Positions 1-9,100 are shown, counted from the first letter of the stretch. The stretch: 17,352 bases of DNA from Candidatus Coatesiibacteriota bacterium (GCA_016929465.1 JAFGIT010000086.1:1-17352), one strand, 5' to 3'. A program made the numbers and translations. The notes: generated by a model from the sequence alone, not told the origin.

Positions 1-1611
1 AGGCAGCCAGGCGTGGACATTGCCGGTCCTGAAGGGATCGTGCTGGAACGTCCGCCAGGCGAGGTCGGGATTGACCAGGCTTTCATTCCTCGATACGTGG
101 AGGCAATGGGCCATGCCCTGAATGGCGAGCGCAATTTCTAGAGCACCGTCCCCATCGATGTCGTCAACCGTCGGCATATTCACCAGGCTGCGGTCGAGTA
201 TGACCGGCCAACCGGATGTGGCCTCGCCATCGGCCTCAAAAGACCAGAGATACGAGATTGACGGGTCTTCAGGGGTGTCTCCGCCAATCCAGCCAGGGGC
301 GAGGACCTCCAGTCCGCCGTCATAGTCGATATCGACGATTGCGGGATATGAAGGTTTAAATATCGCCTTGAAAGGGAAACCGCCTGCGCGCAGCTCCTTC
401 GGCCAGCCGACCGGCACCGTGCCGTCATCCTTGACGATCCAGAGCTTGCCCACGTCGGTCCAAATCGCGATCTCCCTGTGACCGTCGCCATCGAGGTCGC
501 CGATCGCTGGGGTGGATCGGACCGATTCGAAGAACATCCCATCATCTTCCATATAAAATGGGAAGCCGGGAAGTATATTGCCCTCATGGTCGAGAACGTA
601 GAGCGTAGCCCTGAGCGTGTTTGTGAGGAAAATAATCTCGAGGTCGAAGTCGCCGTCGAGGTCACAAAGCACCGGTGCTGACGTCACCTCTGCAACATAG
701 ACTTCTTCGCCCGTCGGTCTGGTTCCGATTTCATTGGGAAAGCCCCACGTCATTGCCCTGCCAACAAGCCTTGGCCATCCTGTCTTTATCGTTCCGTCCG
801 CGTTCAGGGCATACATAAAGCCCCCAGAGAGGTAGGCCAAGATATCCAATGAGCCGTCATTGTCGATATCTCCCAAGGCTACCGACCCGCCAAAACCGTC
901 TGTGGGTATAGTCTTCAGATCAACCGGCCATCCGTCGAGATCTTGGCCGTCAATCTTGCACGCATAGAGCTTTCCATTCCTCGAGCCATAGATGATCTCC
1001 GGCAATCCGTCGCCGTCGAGGTCGCCCATCGAAGGCGCGGCATATACATACCGCTTGTCGCCTTCATCGAGCAAAAGCGGCCATCCCGGCAGCGACATGC
1101 CCTTATTCGTGAAGCCATACAACTTGCGGTCGGTCGAGAGGTTGTTAATGGACGAACCGACTATAATCTCTGGAGTTCCGTCGCCATTCAGATCGCCAAC
1201 GGCCGGACTGGAACAAGCGGAATCGTCTATCAGGATGGGGAAGCCGCTTATAAGCTGACCATTCGGGCTAATAGCCCACAGGGCGTCGCGGATGTAGTTC
1301 ATGTAGCACGTCGGATTCGATGGCGCGCCGACGATCATCTCCAACTGGCCGTCCCCATCGAGGTCCACCAATGCAGGCCTGCAGCAGGTAAGATCGGAAC
1401 CGATCATCTTCGGCCATCCCGCCATCTCGATGGCAACCGTCGAGACTATTGGAGACAGGGGTCGGGGCGCGATAGAGTACTGGCTCCTCTGGCCTATCGG
1501 TAGGCGATTCCAACAGCATTCGCAGGGCGAGAATTGAAGGATGATCAAGCCGCACAGTGCAACTATCGATACGCTAGTTCTAAGCCTTATTGCTTGACAA
1601 GGCGATTTCAC
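1..1611 (-). CDS. Exported FG-GAP/VCBS repeat protein (C-terminal end beyond window)
   Basis: The frame is open without a stop from a GTG at 1611 to base 1 (537 codons), so the C terminus lies outside. I chose the GTG because a GGGGAG ribosome site sits just upstream and the start lies 3 bases after the stop of the preceding gene, which implies one operon and translational coupling. A basic N terminus plus a hydrophobic stretch (about residues 10-28) looks like a signal peptide. Eight calcium-loop motifs of the D-x-D/N-x-D-G type recur near residues 83, 138, 197, 247, 316, 371, 426 and 483, for example VDLDGDGQLEMIVGAP and IGDLDGDGHREIAIWTD. This is the FG-GAP/VCBS (integrin-alpha-like propeller) pattern. 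Near the edge, WRTFQHDPFRTGN resembles the tail that often follows such repeats, so little may be missing. It is probably a surface or secreted protein. No enzyme motif is visible and the ligand is unknown. Confidence 0.88.
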   Translation of the reverse strand, partial: MKSPCQAIRLRTSVSIVALCGLIILQFSPCECCWNRLPIGQRSQYSIAPRPLSPIVSTVAIEMAGWPKMIGSDLTCCRPALVDLDGDGQLEMIVGAPSNPTCYMNYIRDALWAISPNGQLISGFPILIDDSACSSPAVGDLNGDGTPEIIVGSSINNLSTDRKLYGFTNKGMSLPGWPLLLDEGDKRYVYAAPSMGDLDGDGLPEIIYGSRNGKLYACKIDGQDLDGWPVDLKTIPTDGFGGSVALGDIDNDGSLDILAYLSGGFMYALNADGTIKTGWPRLVGRAMTWGFPNEIGTRPTGEEVYVAEVTSAPVLCDLDGDFDLEIIFLTNTLRATLYVLDHEGNILPGFPFYMEDDGMFFESVRSTPAIGDLDGDGHREIAIWTDVGKLWIVKDDGTVPVGWPKELRAGGFPFKAIFKPSYPAIVDIDYDGGLEVLAPGWIGGDTPEDPSISYLWSFEADGEATSGWPVILDRSLVNMPTVDDIDGDGALEIALAIQGMAHCLHVSRNESLVNPDLAWRTFQHDPFRTGNVHAWLP

Positions 1612-1614
1612 AGC

Positions 1615-3153
1615 TCACTCCCCTTGCTCATATTCATAGATGATTACATTCGGAGAATCCGCTTCAGGATTCAGCAAGTCGACCGATACTTTCATTGAGA
1701 CTGCGAGGAAATCTTCCCTGGAATCGCCATCGAAGTCTCCGACCCGATTGACACAAGCTCCCAGCCGATAGTCGTAAGTGGGCCCCGTGTCAAAGGCGTC
1801 AGCAATTCCATCCGGGATCCCTCGACCACCGAGATAGAGGTAAATACGGCCGTTTGCCTCAAATGAATTCGCCGAGCCGAAGTCTATCGCCGAGACCACG
1901 AGGTCATCGAAGCCATCGCCGTTAACGTCCCCACAGCCGGAAACGGAATGCCCGAAGCGGTCCCAGGGATTGTCGTCGAGGCTGTCCGAGAATGCGCCGA
2001 GAAGCGGCAAAAGGGCGCCTTTTGCGCTATAGACGCCTGACATATCGCCACCGCCCAGAAAGACATAGGCCTTTCCAGCGTCGAAGTTGACCTCGGGCCG
2101 GGCACGATCAAACAGCGGAGCGCCGACAATGACGTCGTCAAAGCCGTCTCCGTTGATGTCCCCGCAGCCAGCCACGGAGCCGCCGAACTGGTCCTCCGGC
2201 TCCTCACCGAGGAGGATCAGGTCCGCGTTAGACGAGATGACCTCCTTGGGCGGAGAGATATTGCCCCAGAAGATGTATGAAGCACCCGCCATCGGTCCGG
2301 CACGACCATTCCAATAAGCACCGACGATGACATCGTCGAGCCCATCCCCGTTGAAATCGCCGGCGCAAGCGACCGAGGTGCCAAACAGACTATTCTCAGA
2401 CTCGCCCGTCAATATGGAGTCCGCATCAGCGGCGGATATCGTTCTCTTGCCGGCCACGTTGCGTCCCAGGAATATGTATGCAGTGCCGGAGCCTGTACCG
2501 CCTATATCGCCCCCCGGAGCGCCGACAATGAAGTCGGGATATTCGTCCCCGTCGAAATTCGGCACGCATGCTATAGACGTTCCGAAATAGTCGTGGAATT
2601 CCTCCCCCTGAATCCGTGTGGACCAATTGTAGTCGATTAGTGGGATGAACGGCGTGCCGTTGTAAATGAATACATCGCCGGTCTCTTCCCCATAGTCAAA
2701 GCCGCCCGGGCCATCTCTGGGAACCATCCCCACGGCTATCTCGTCGAAGCCATCCCGGTTCAGGTCGCCAATCCCGGCGGCGGAAAAGCCGAAGAAATTG
2801 TGCTCGTTATCCATCCAATGGATGGAACTGAATGTGGCTTGCTCCGACAAATGTGTGTCAACGCCACCATAGTAAATATAGACCTTGCCAGAATGCCCGT
2901 GCTCGCCTTCAGGTAGAGCATATAACGGGTGACCGATTATGACGTCTGAGAAACCATCTCCGTTGAAATCTCCGGCAGGGGCAGCTGTATAGAAGGAAGC
3001 CCAACCTGGGGCCTCACCAGCCCCCCTCTCCATCAATGTTTGAACACGCACTAGTCCTGCCATCGAGGGAATTACGGCAAGGGCGCCAACGATAGATAAG
3101 GCTAGAAAACCGCAGAGAAAAGACCGCCATCCAATCAACTCACTTCTCCTCAT
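1615..3153 (-). CDS. Exported seven-repeat FG-GAP beta-propeller protein
   Basis: This 512-residue protein has a signal peptide (residues 1-33, hydrophobic core 11-28) and seven FG-GAP motifs beginning near residues 61, 129, 199, 265, 332, 408 and 473. The spacing is 65-76 residues, as expected for a complete seven-bladed integrin-alpha-like propeller. Clear copies are GDFNGDGFSDVIIG, GDFNGDGLDDVIVGA and GDINGDGFDDVIVGA; the Asp/Asn residues would bind calcium. It lies 3 bases upstream of another FG-GAP gene and forms an operon with it. The ATG at 3153 has a poor ribosome site. A TTG at 3138 is preceded by AGGAG at good spacing and would remove only five residues, so the true start is uncertain. 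It is likely a surface adhesion or binding protein. The specific ligand cannot be read from sequence. Confidence 0.9.
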   Translation of the reverse strand: MRRSELIGWRSFLCGFLALSIVGALAVIPSMAGLVRVQTLMERGAGEAPGWASFYTAAPAGDFNGDGFSDVIIGHPLYALPEGEHGHSGKVYIYYGGVDTHLSEQATFSSIHWMDNEHNFFGFSAAGIGDLNRDGFDEIAVGMVPRDGPGGFDYGEETGDVFIYNGTPFIPLIDYNWSTRIQGEEFHDYFGTSIACVPNFDGDEYPDFIVGAPGGDIGGTGSGTAYIFLGRNVAGKRTISAADADSILTGESENSLFGTSVACAGDFNGDGLDDVIVGAYWNGRAGPMAGASYIFWGNISPPKEVISSNADLILLGEEPEDQFGGSVAGCGDINGDGFDDVIVGAPLFDRARPEVNFDAGKAYVFLGGGDMSGVYSAKGALLPLLGAFSDSLDDNPWDRFGHSVSGCGDVNGDGFDDLVVSAIDFGSANSFEANGRIYLYLGGRGIPDGIADAFDTGPTYDYRLGACVNRVGDFDGDSREDFLAVSMKVSVDLLNPEADSPNVIIYEYEQGE

Positions 3154-3475
3154 CTAAGCTGGCCTGTTCTATTGTCTACCGGAGATATCCCGAATCTCAA
3201 AATAACATACGAGATTTGCACTTACCATCGGAATATTGAATCCGGGAAAAGCTTCGGGATGCGGGCGAACGGGACAGAGCCGGAATTCCTGCTGATTGGC
3301 TCGTTCATATCGATTGATTTTAGTGCTCAAAATGGGGCCCTGTAGCCATCTATTCGAATAATTCCTGAAATTCGGCCAAAAAGAACAAGGCGCCGCCGGG
3401 TAGGGCGCCTTGAAATGCACTGAACGCGAGGCGGGTGTGGGACCCACCCCAGATACATGTTCGTCATGATGGATA
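3154..3475. other. Intergenic region with a terminator and probable leader of the FG-GAP operon
   Basis: No credible gene is seen here. The left part should carry the promoter of the minus-strand FG-GAP operon, because a terminator at 3376-3411 separates it from the upstream genes. I see only a weak candidate on the minus strand (TTGAGA, 18 bases, GACAAT, ending about 20 bases before the ATG) and no GG-N10-GC sigma-54 pattern. The right part holds the terminator and one arm of a hairpin that spans the stop codon of the next gene. Confidence 0.5.
3376..3411 (-). terminator. Rho-independent terminator after the Ig-like operon
   Basis: On the minus strand AAGGCGCC and GGCGCCTT form a perfect 8-bp GC-rich stem (3387-3394 with 3404-3411) around a 9-base loop, followed by GTTCTTTTT. 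It starts about 65 bases past the stop codon at 3476. No T tract follows on the plus strand, so it acts in the minus direction. Confidence 0.75.
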
Positions 3476-3494
3476 CTAATCCGTCGTGACGAAC
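3459..3494. repeat. 16-bp inverted repeat across a stop codon
   Basis: Arms 3459-3474 and 3479-3494 match at 14 of 16 positions around the loop ACTA. The two differences would be G-U pairs in a plus-strand RNA but A-C mismatches in the minus-strand mRNA. The repeat covers the last codons and stop of the gene ending at 3476. Confidence 0.6.
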
Positions 3495-4354
3495 TCAAAA
3501 TGACTCGAAGAGACTTGGCCGAATTCACCCGTCTCAACATTCTCGAGAGCGGCATACCAGGTGTATGATCCCCCGGGAATCCCGAATAGAGGCATGGTCC
3601 AAACAACCGTAGGATCCATCTCGAAGCCTGCGGGCAGTTGCAGCTCAATCGGGACCATCGATGGTGTGAAATCTGGATAGAACAGCAGAGCATCCCCGAC
3701 TTCCACAGCGATATAGGCGTTGACGTTCATCGATTCTTCGGTCGGATTCTTGAGCGACACGAGCAGGACCATCAGCTGGCCGTCCATGAAGACGGTCTTG
3801 TTGGTCGAGATACCGATCGTTGATCGCAAGGTCGTGTCCGCAACCGTCTTGAATGAGAACACATTTGGATTCATGGTGTTTTGAGCAAAGTCGCCGGCGG
3901 AGATTGCGACTTTTATCTCATCCGCGAATTTGAATGGCTCAGAATGCTGATATAGAACATCGAGTGTGCTGTCTTCGCCGCTCGAAATCTCCGGATGCAC
4001 CTCTTCATCATTCAGGTACATAGAGACTGTGGAGCCGTCCACACCGCTGCCGTAGTCTGCCAGGCTTATGAGGATCGAGATGTCCACAGGGACATCGACC
4101 TCATTTGGCGCTGGCTTGCTGAAAACGGCAAACGGCGCAACGCGGTCCTCATATCCACTGCCGAGATCGATTGGTGCGAATAACGGGAAAGCGAACTGGC
4201 CAGGTCCAGATATGGTTTCTGCTAGCTGGAGGACATCGAATAAATCCTCTCTTTCTGCCTCTGCCGCAGTCACCTGAATTGATGATACGAGAAACAGTGC
4301 TCCGAGAAGGCCGCATATCAAGATGGCCTTTCTTGTTGTCTTCAAGTTTCTCAT
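3476..4354 (-). CDS. Exported protein with an SbsA-type Ig-like domain
   Basis: I set the start at ATG 4354 (292 residues) because AAGGAG lies about 10 bases upstream and a classical signal peptide follows at once (basic MRNLKTTRK, hydrophobic 10-25, likely cleavage after a TAAEA-like stretch near 33). An in-frame ATG at 4411 lacks a ribosome site. Residues about 75-173 resemble a bacterial Ig-like domain of the SbsA/Big_5 kind: PAPNEVDVPVDISILISLAD, then VDGSTVSMYLNDEEV, then AGDFAQNTMNPNVFSFKT. Residues about 178-290 form a second beta-rich domain ending in GGSYTWYAALENVETGEFG, a pattern I associate with exported proteins of uncultured bacteria. There is no transmembrane anchor or catalytic motif. 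The gene is 60 bases downstream of the next Ig-like gene, probably in one operon read from the sigma-54-type promoter at 5629-5644. The role is unknown, perhaps cell-surface. Confidence 0.82.
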   Translation of the reverse strand: MRNLKTTRKAILICGLLGALFLVSSIQVTAAEAEREDLFDVLQLAETISGPGQFAFPLFAPIDLGSGYEDRVAPFAVFSKPAPNEVDVPVDISILISLADYGSGVDGSTVSMYLNDEEVHPEISSGEDSTLDVLYQHSEPFKFADEIKVAISAGDFAQNTMNPNVFSFKTVADTTLRSTIGISTNKTVFMDGQLMVLLVSLKNPTEESMNVNAYIAVEVGDALLFYPDFTPSMVPIELQLPAGFEMDPTVVWTMPLFGIPGGSYTWYAALENVETGEFGQVSSSHFEFVTTD

Positions 4355-4414
4355 TTCTCTTACACTCCTTTCCGAATTAAGACCGAATGTTGTCATATTG
4401 TCCGTGTGCATGGC

Positions 4415-5596
4415 TTACTCGTGAATTCTCAGGAATGGCCATGGATCGCTCGCATAGCCGTTTTGGTTTATTGCCAACACTCTGAACAGATGCAGTCTGT
4501 TGGCCTCTGCGCCCAGTAATATTGGATATGTAGTCGTATAGATACCGTCACCGGGGACGACATCGCCGTCGTAGCCCTCGTCGTTCATGTAGAGCCCGGT
4601 CGGATTCCCGTCGCGGTCATAGACCCCCACGCTCGCAATCGCATCCGGTCCGTCGGGATCCAGGACCTGCGCCGCCATGTAGAGGTAGCCGCCATGCTCG
4701 AAGAGGAACGAATTCCAGTATCCGGCCGAGAGGACGACTGGCTTGTACCCGTCGAGTGGCCCCTCCTTCGCCAGATAGGCGTCGGCAACCGCCGTCCAGC
4801 GATACGAGTCCCATTCCGAGAAGGGTGGATATGGATCTGGAATAAAGTCATAGGTCGAGCCAAGGAATGGCCACGCGAAACCAGCATATCCCGCGGAATC
4901 TATCGCCAGTATCGACAGCAATACGTCACCAGGGATGAGTCCGGCGCCAAAGTCCAATTCAGTCATCCAGATGCCATCGTCAGCGATCAGGTCACCGTTG
5001 GTGCCATCATCGCGCAGCTGAAGCCCAATCTTATCCAGACCAAGATATACGCCGATGTCACCAATCCCGCACATCGGCGCGGCGATATCCGCCGCGAGCA
5101 TCAATTTGCCGCCATCGGGGCTGAGATCCGAGAACATGAACCCCCCACAGTTCATTCTCGGAGCCGCAGCGCAAGTTGTAAGGTGGTAATAATCTCTCGA
5201 CATCATATTGCCGGCGTAGTCCTCGGCGTCAATCGTGACGGTGAGGACTTGCCCTACCCCGAACGAATTGGAGTTCGGGCAAATCACAAGAAGAGTCTTA
5301 CCTCCTTCGTCCATCTTAAAGGTCTGCGAAAAGGCCCGGTCCCCATCTATTGTCACAAAGACACTCGATGGTCGCGGGCCAGTTTGCGAATCTGTCACCT
5401 TGAATGCTATATCTGCGGTGGGGAAGACGTTTGAGGCCTGACGTGGGGGGAAGTGGTCCCAGGTAAAGGGAGGCAATGAATCAGCGTCGGACCCCTTTTC
5501 CTCCCCGACCACAGGTATCGCGGTGCAGAGCATCGCGGCGATTAGCGAAGTTATAAGTCCAAAATATCTCATCGATCTTACCCTGTTATCTTTCAT
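4415..5596 (-). CDS. Exported protein: Ig-like domain plus duplicated Asp-rich domain
   Basis: I chose ATG 5596 (393 residues), preceded by GGAG at 9 bases. A GTG at 5617 would fall at the predicted transcription start and is unlikely. Residues about 10-30 are a signal peptide. Residues about 50-142 form an SbsA-type Ig-like domain related to that of the downstream gene (PRPSSVFVTIDGD, then IDAEDYAGNMMSRDYYHLTT). Two further domains of roughly 100-120 residues look like an internal duplication. Each carries a D-x-G-x-x-GD-x-x-x-x-DGI loop (DDGTNGDLIADDGIW near 196-210, DEGYDGDVVPGDGIY near 339-353), and each ends in a WPFL motif (near 242 and 386). Such loops recur in exported beta-sandwich proteins and may bind calcium. 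No enzyme motif is visible. It is the first gene of a two-gene operon with the downstream Ig-like protein, behind a sigma-54-type promoter. Confidence 0.84.
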   Translation of the reverse strand: MKDNRVRSMRYFGLITSLIAAMLCTAIPVVGEEKGSDADSLPPFTWDHFPPRQASNVFPTADIAFKVTDSQTGPRPSSVFVTIDGDRAFSQTFKMDEGGKTLLVICPNSNSFGVGQVLTVTIDAEDYAGNMMSRDYYHLTTCAAAPRMNCGGFMFSDLSPDGGKLMLAADIAAPMCGIGDIGVYLGLDKIGLQLRDDGTNGDLIADDGIWMTELDFGAGLIPGDVLLSILAIDSAGYAGFAWPFLGSTYDFIPDPYPPFSEWDSYRWTAVADAYLAKEGPLDGYKPVVLSAGYWNSFLFEHGGYLYMAAQVLDPDGPDAIASVGVYDRDGNPTGLYMNDEGYDGDVVPGDGIYTTTYPILLGAEANRLHLFRVLAINQNGYASDPWPFLRIHE

Positions 5597-5628
5597 CGGT
5601 TTAATCTCCGTTCTCACCCGTATTGCTA

Positions 5629-5644
5629 AGCAGGATATGTGCCA
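5629..5644 (-). promoter_or_regulatory. Sigma-54-type (-24/-12) promoter of the Ig-like operon
   Basis: On the minus strand TGGCACATATCCTGCT matches the sigma-54 pattern TGGCAC-N5-TTGCW except for C in place of the first T, and keeps the required 10 bases between GG and GC. The predicted start is near 5618, giving a leader of about 22 bases with a GGAG ribosome site before the ATG at 5596. The next gene upstream encodes a sigma-54 activator. Confidence 0.65.
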
Positions 5645-5934
5645 TTCTTATTTTTTATTAGTGCATTGCGCGCAAGAGCTTACCGGATTCCACCCGACTT
5701 GACAATAGGATATGGAATCGCGAGCCAGAACAAGCACTCGATGTGACCCCCCCGAAAGCCTCCGATCAATGCTATATGGCTCTATTCACCGCATGTTTTA
5801 CACACCCGGGACAATCTCACGAGCGCCTGCGGCAGAGAGCCGGGTGATCTGGACATAGTCCCGGCCGATTCTCAATCGGCGCAGGTATCCGGCATCCCGT
5901 GTAGGCGCATCAGACGCTTCGTCATTGAAACCGG

Positions 5935-5976
5935 AAAAAAATGACCAATATCGGCAAATTTTGCTGGCCATTTTTT
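5935..5976 (-). terminator. Possible terminator after the giant regulator gene
   Basis: Arms 5936-5947 (AAAAAATGACCA) and 5965-5976 (TGGCCATTTTTT) pair at 11 of 12 positions. Read on the minus strand, the stem ends in a run of seven T. It lies about 160-200 bases after the stop at 6133. The stem is AT-rich and includes one of the 19-bp repeats, so a different role (a protein-binding dyad) is possible. Confidence 0.4.
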
Positions 5977-5982
5977 GTCCAC
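5964..5982. repeat. 19-bp direct repeat, copy 1
   Basis: CTGGCCATTTTTTGTCCAC is identical to copy 2 at 6039-6057, exactly 75 bp away. Internally it is an imperfect dyad (TGGCCA / TGTCCA). Confidence 0.85.
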
Positions 5983-6000
5983 TCTTTGCCGGAATATCTC

Positions 6001-6024
6001 AGATCTGCCTTCAATAGCAGATCT
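6001..6024. repeat. Perfect 8-bp inverted repeat
   Basis: AGATCTGC (6001-6008) and GCAGATCT (6017-6024) are perfect complements around an 8-base loop, lying between the two copies of the 19-bp direct repeat. The function is unknown. Confidence 0.7.
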
Positions 6025-6038
6025 GGCGAAGGTTGGAT

Positions 6039-6057
6039 CTGGCCATTTTTTGTCCAC
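6039..6057. repeat. 19-bp direct repeat, copy 2
   Basis: This copy is identical to 5964-5982. It lies 76 bases beyond the stop of the regulator gene. Confidence 0.85.
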
Positions 6058-6132
6058 ATGCCCGAATTGCCTATACCGGATAGGCTGAATGTTAGGTGGC
6101 TCTGCCGGTTCGGGGAACAGGTCGCTCGCGGG

Positions 6133-9100
6133 TCAATCACGGTCGTCGTACTCATCGATCAGGTGCTTGAAAGACTTGCGATGGATGCCGAGTCGCCTCG
6201 CGGCCTCTGAGAGATTCTCTCCTGCCTCTCTCAAGGCGAGTCTCAGAATGCTGCCCTCGAATACCGCCCTTGCGTACCTTAGGGGTGCTTTTGAATTCGC
6301 GATCCGCCTTGATTTGGCCATCACTTCCTTCGCGGCGTCACTGAAGAAAGTCGGATCTCCATCACGGCTCATGGGAAGGATACTCAGCATATCCTCCGCG
6401 TCGATCTTAGCCGAATCGGTCGCAATGACAGCCCGATAGAGAGCGTGCCTGAGCTCTCGCACATTGCCGGGCCAGTCGTAAGACTTGAGGACATCCATTG
6501 CCTCCGCGGTAATACCCACCTTGTCTCGCCCGAGCTCCTCAGAGAATTGGGCGAGAAAATGATCCACCAGGACAGGGATATCTCCTGCCCTATCTGCGAG
6601 ATTTGGCAACTGAAGGACAACTTCGCACAGCCTGTAATATAGATCCTCGCGGAAGGCGCCCGCCTCGATCTCTTTCGTCATCTCTCGATTCGTTGCGGCT
6701 AGCACACGCACATCGGCCGATATCTGCCTAGTCCCGCCAACTCTCTCGAATTGCTTGTCCTCGATGACCTGCAACAGCTTCGCCTGGAGTGACGGCTTTA
6801 TCTCGGCGATCTCGTCGAGGAAGATCGTGCCGGTATCCGCTAATTCGAATTTGCCCATTTTCCGCTTGTCTGCGCCTGTATAGGCACCCTTTTCGTGGCC
6901 GAAGAGCTCGGATTCGAGGAGGTTCTCTGGGAGCGTGGCGCAGTTGACCTTTATGAAGGGTTTATCCTTTCGAGGGCCGTTATAGTGAATCGCGCGAGCC
7001 ACGAGTTCTTTGCCGGTCCCGCTTCTGCCAAGGATCAGGACGGTTGCCGAGGTCGGGATGATCCTGTGCATGAGATTGAACACTCTCTTCATCGCCTCGC
7101 TTTCGCCCAAAATCGCATCAAAGCCGAACTCGATCCGAACGCTCTTACGAAGCTCGATATTCTCGTTCGCCAGCCTCTCCCGGTCGGCCCTAAGACGTTC
7201 ATACATCTTCGAACGGTCCATGGCCATTGCCGCGTAGTTGGAGAAGGCAGTCAAGAACTTCACATCTGCCTCCGAGAAGAGCCCGGCGGTGATTCTGTTA
7301 TCGACATATATAGTCCCGACGATCTCGTCCCGTATCTTGAGTGGCACACAAACGAGCGATCGTATCTTGTGTAGCATGATGCTCTGTTTGCTCTTGAACC
7401 GCGGGTCGTCCATAGCATTCGTCGAGACTATCGGTTCACCGACCTCCATTACCTTTGCAACGATCGAGTTCGATGTCTCCGAAACATCCTCGATCGTCTG
7501 TCGGTCCACGTTGCGGGCGGCAACCACCTCGAGCCTCTCCGAATCAGACTCTCTGAGCATGATAATGCCTCTTTCGGCATCCATCTTTTCGAGAACATAA
7601 TCCATCACCTGACTGAGGAGTTCATCAAGATTGAGCATCGAATTGAATATTCTGCTCATCTCATAAATGAGTGTCAGGTCTGCCGAAGCCCGGTCTGCCT
7701 GGATGTTCATAGAATCCAGCTTTCTCAGTAATTTCTCTGCCTGCGCGATGTCCAAGGACGCACCAAGTTTCTTGAAAGCAGAAATCGTGCCACCAATAGC
7801 ATTTTTTGCCTCCCGGTAGCCCCCCTCCAAAAATGCCGACTCCGCAAAGAGAAGGTCTGCCAATGCCCCCTCATAAACGATGCCGCACTGCTCTGACATT
7901 GATTTGACCCTCTTTGAAATGACCGCCGCGTCCGCATACCGTCCCTGCAGAAGGCGAATTCTAGCAAGAAGAAGAAACGCCCCTTGCTTGGCAAGCGAGC
8001 TTTCTCTCTCGACAAGAGGTGAGATGGTGGTGGCGAAAAGATCGTCAGCATCAGAAACAGCCCCATTGTCGAGCAATATTTGGGCTAACTCAACTGCTGC
8101 GGTAGTCTTCTCGACAACGAGATCGAGATTCTCTACCAAGGCCAGGGCCTTTCTGGAAGCGTGTTCGGCAGATTCTACGCAACCCTCGAAACGGTCTACT
8201 CGTGCCTGCAATATGAGGCCCTGCACCAGCTCCGCCCTGTCATCGGACTCTCTGAGTAATTCGAGAGCCCTGTCGGCGCAATCCCCGGCCTCCTCGAGGT
8301 TGCCCTTCAAACAGTGCAGATGACCCATCCATCGCAGGGAGATTGCGATCTGCCTCGACTCGCCCAGCTCCTGGCTCAAGCGAAGGCTCTCGGTGAGGCT
8401 GTGTTTAGCTTCATCCCAATTGCCAAGGGATATCTGAATGCCCCCCAGTCCGCGATATGCGTAGATCGAGGCCATCTTGTCTTCGATTAGACGGGATACC
8501 GTGAAGGCCTCCTTGCGATACTTGAGAACGCTCTGGAGGTCCCCCAGGATCTCATATTCATTGCCGAGATTATTGTAGATGCACGCAAGCGCCTCGAGAG
8601 ATCTGCGAGGCTCGAAAAATGATAGCGCCCCCATAAACTCTGGGATGGCCGCCTTTGTCTCGCCGCGGCGACCCAGTAGTATTCCGAGCGATATTCGCGC
8701 GTGTGCCTTCTCTCGTTCGTCGCCCATAGCCTCCGCGACCTCAACGGCCTTTCTCGCATGAGCGACGGCGTCATCCTGGCGGCCCCGGGTATCTGCAACG
8801 ATTGAGAGCTGACGGTATGCTCTTGCGAGCTCTGTCGAGCTCGCACCACTCAGAAGCTCCAGTACTCGGTTGAAGTGGTCTCGGGCGGCTTCATACTCCC
8901 CCGCCGAGTAATACGCCATCCCGATGGAGTTCGAAAGGTATGCCTGGCAATCCGTCGATATACCGCCAAGATCGCTCACCACCTTCTCATACCATTTCAG
9001 GGCGGACTTTGCCTGGCCTATAGAGGCCAGGGCGAGGCCTCTATGGCGGGCGATTGCGCATCTTTCACCTGCAGAGAGATGAGCTTTCGATTTGTCCCAG

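Larger units (their letters stand above)
5597..6132. other. Non-coding region: promoter, dyads and direct repeats
   Basis: No gene is supported here; short open frames cross the repeats and have no ribosome site. It holds the sigma-54-type promoter (5629-5644), a 7-bp dyad GCCGATT-CTC-AATCGGC (5864-5880), an AT-rich terminator-like hairpin (5935-5976), two copies of a 19-bp repeat (5964-5982, 6039-6057), an 8-bp hairpin between them (6001-6024) and a 6-bp hairpin at 6069-6085. The region separates the regulator gene's 3' end from the operon it may control. Confidence 0.6.

Noticed and set aside
2369-2383. A third TGGCAC site with GG-N10-GC spacing on the minus strand
   Set aside because: It lies inside an FG-GAP coding repeat, its -12 element is poor (TCGCT), and no gene starts downstream; probably chance.
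4694-5434. A 246-codon plus-strand open frame
   Set aside because: It is opposite the exported Ig-like gene, with no signal peptide, domain or ribosome site.
5941-6210. A plus-strand frame with repeated WPFFVH
   Set aside because: The repeated peptide comes only from the 19-bp direct repeat, and the frame enters the regulator gene antisense.
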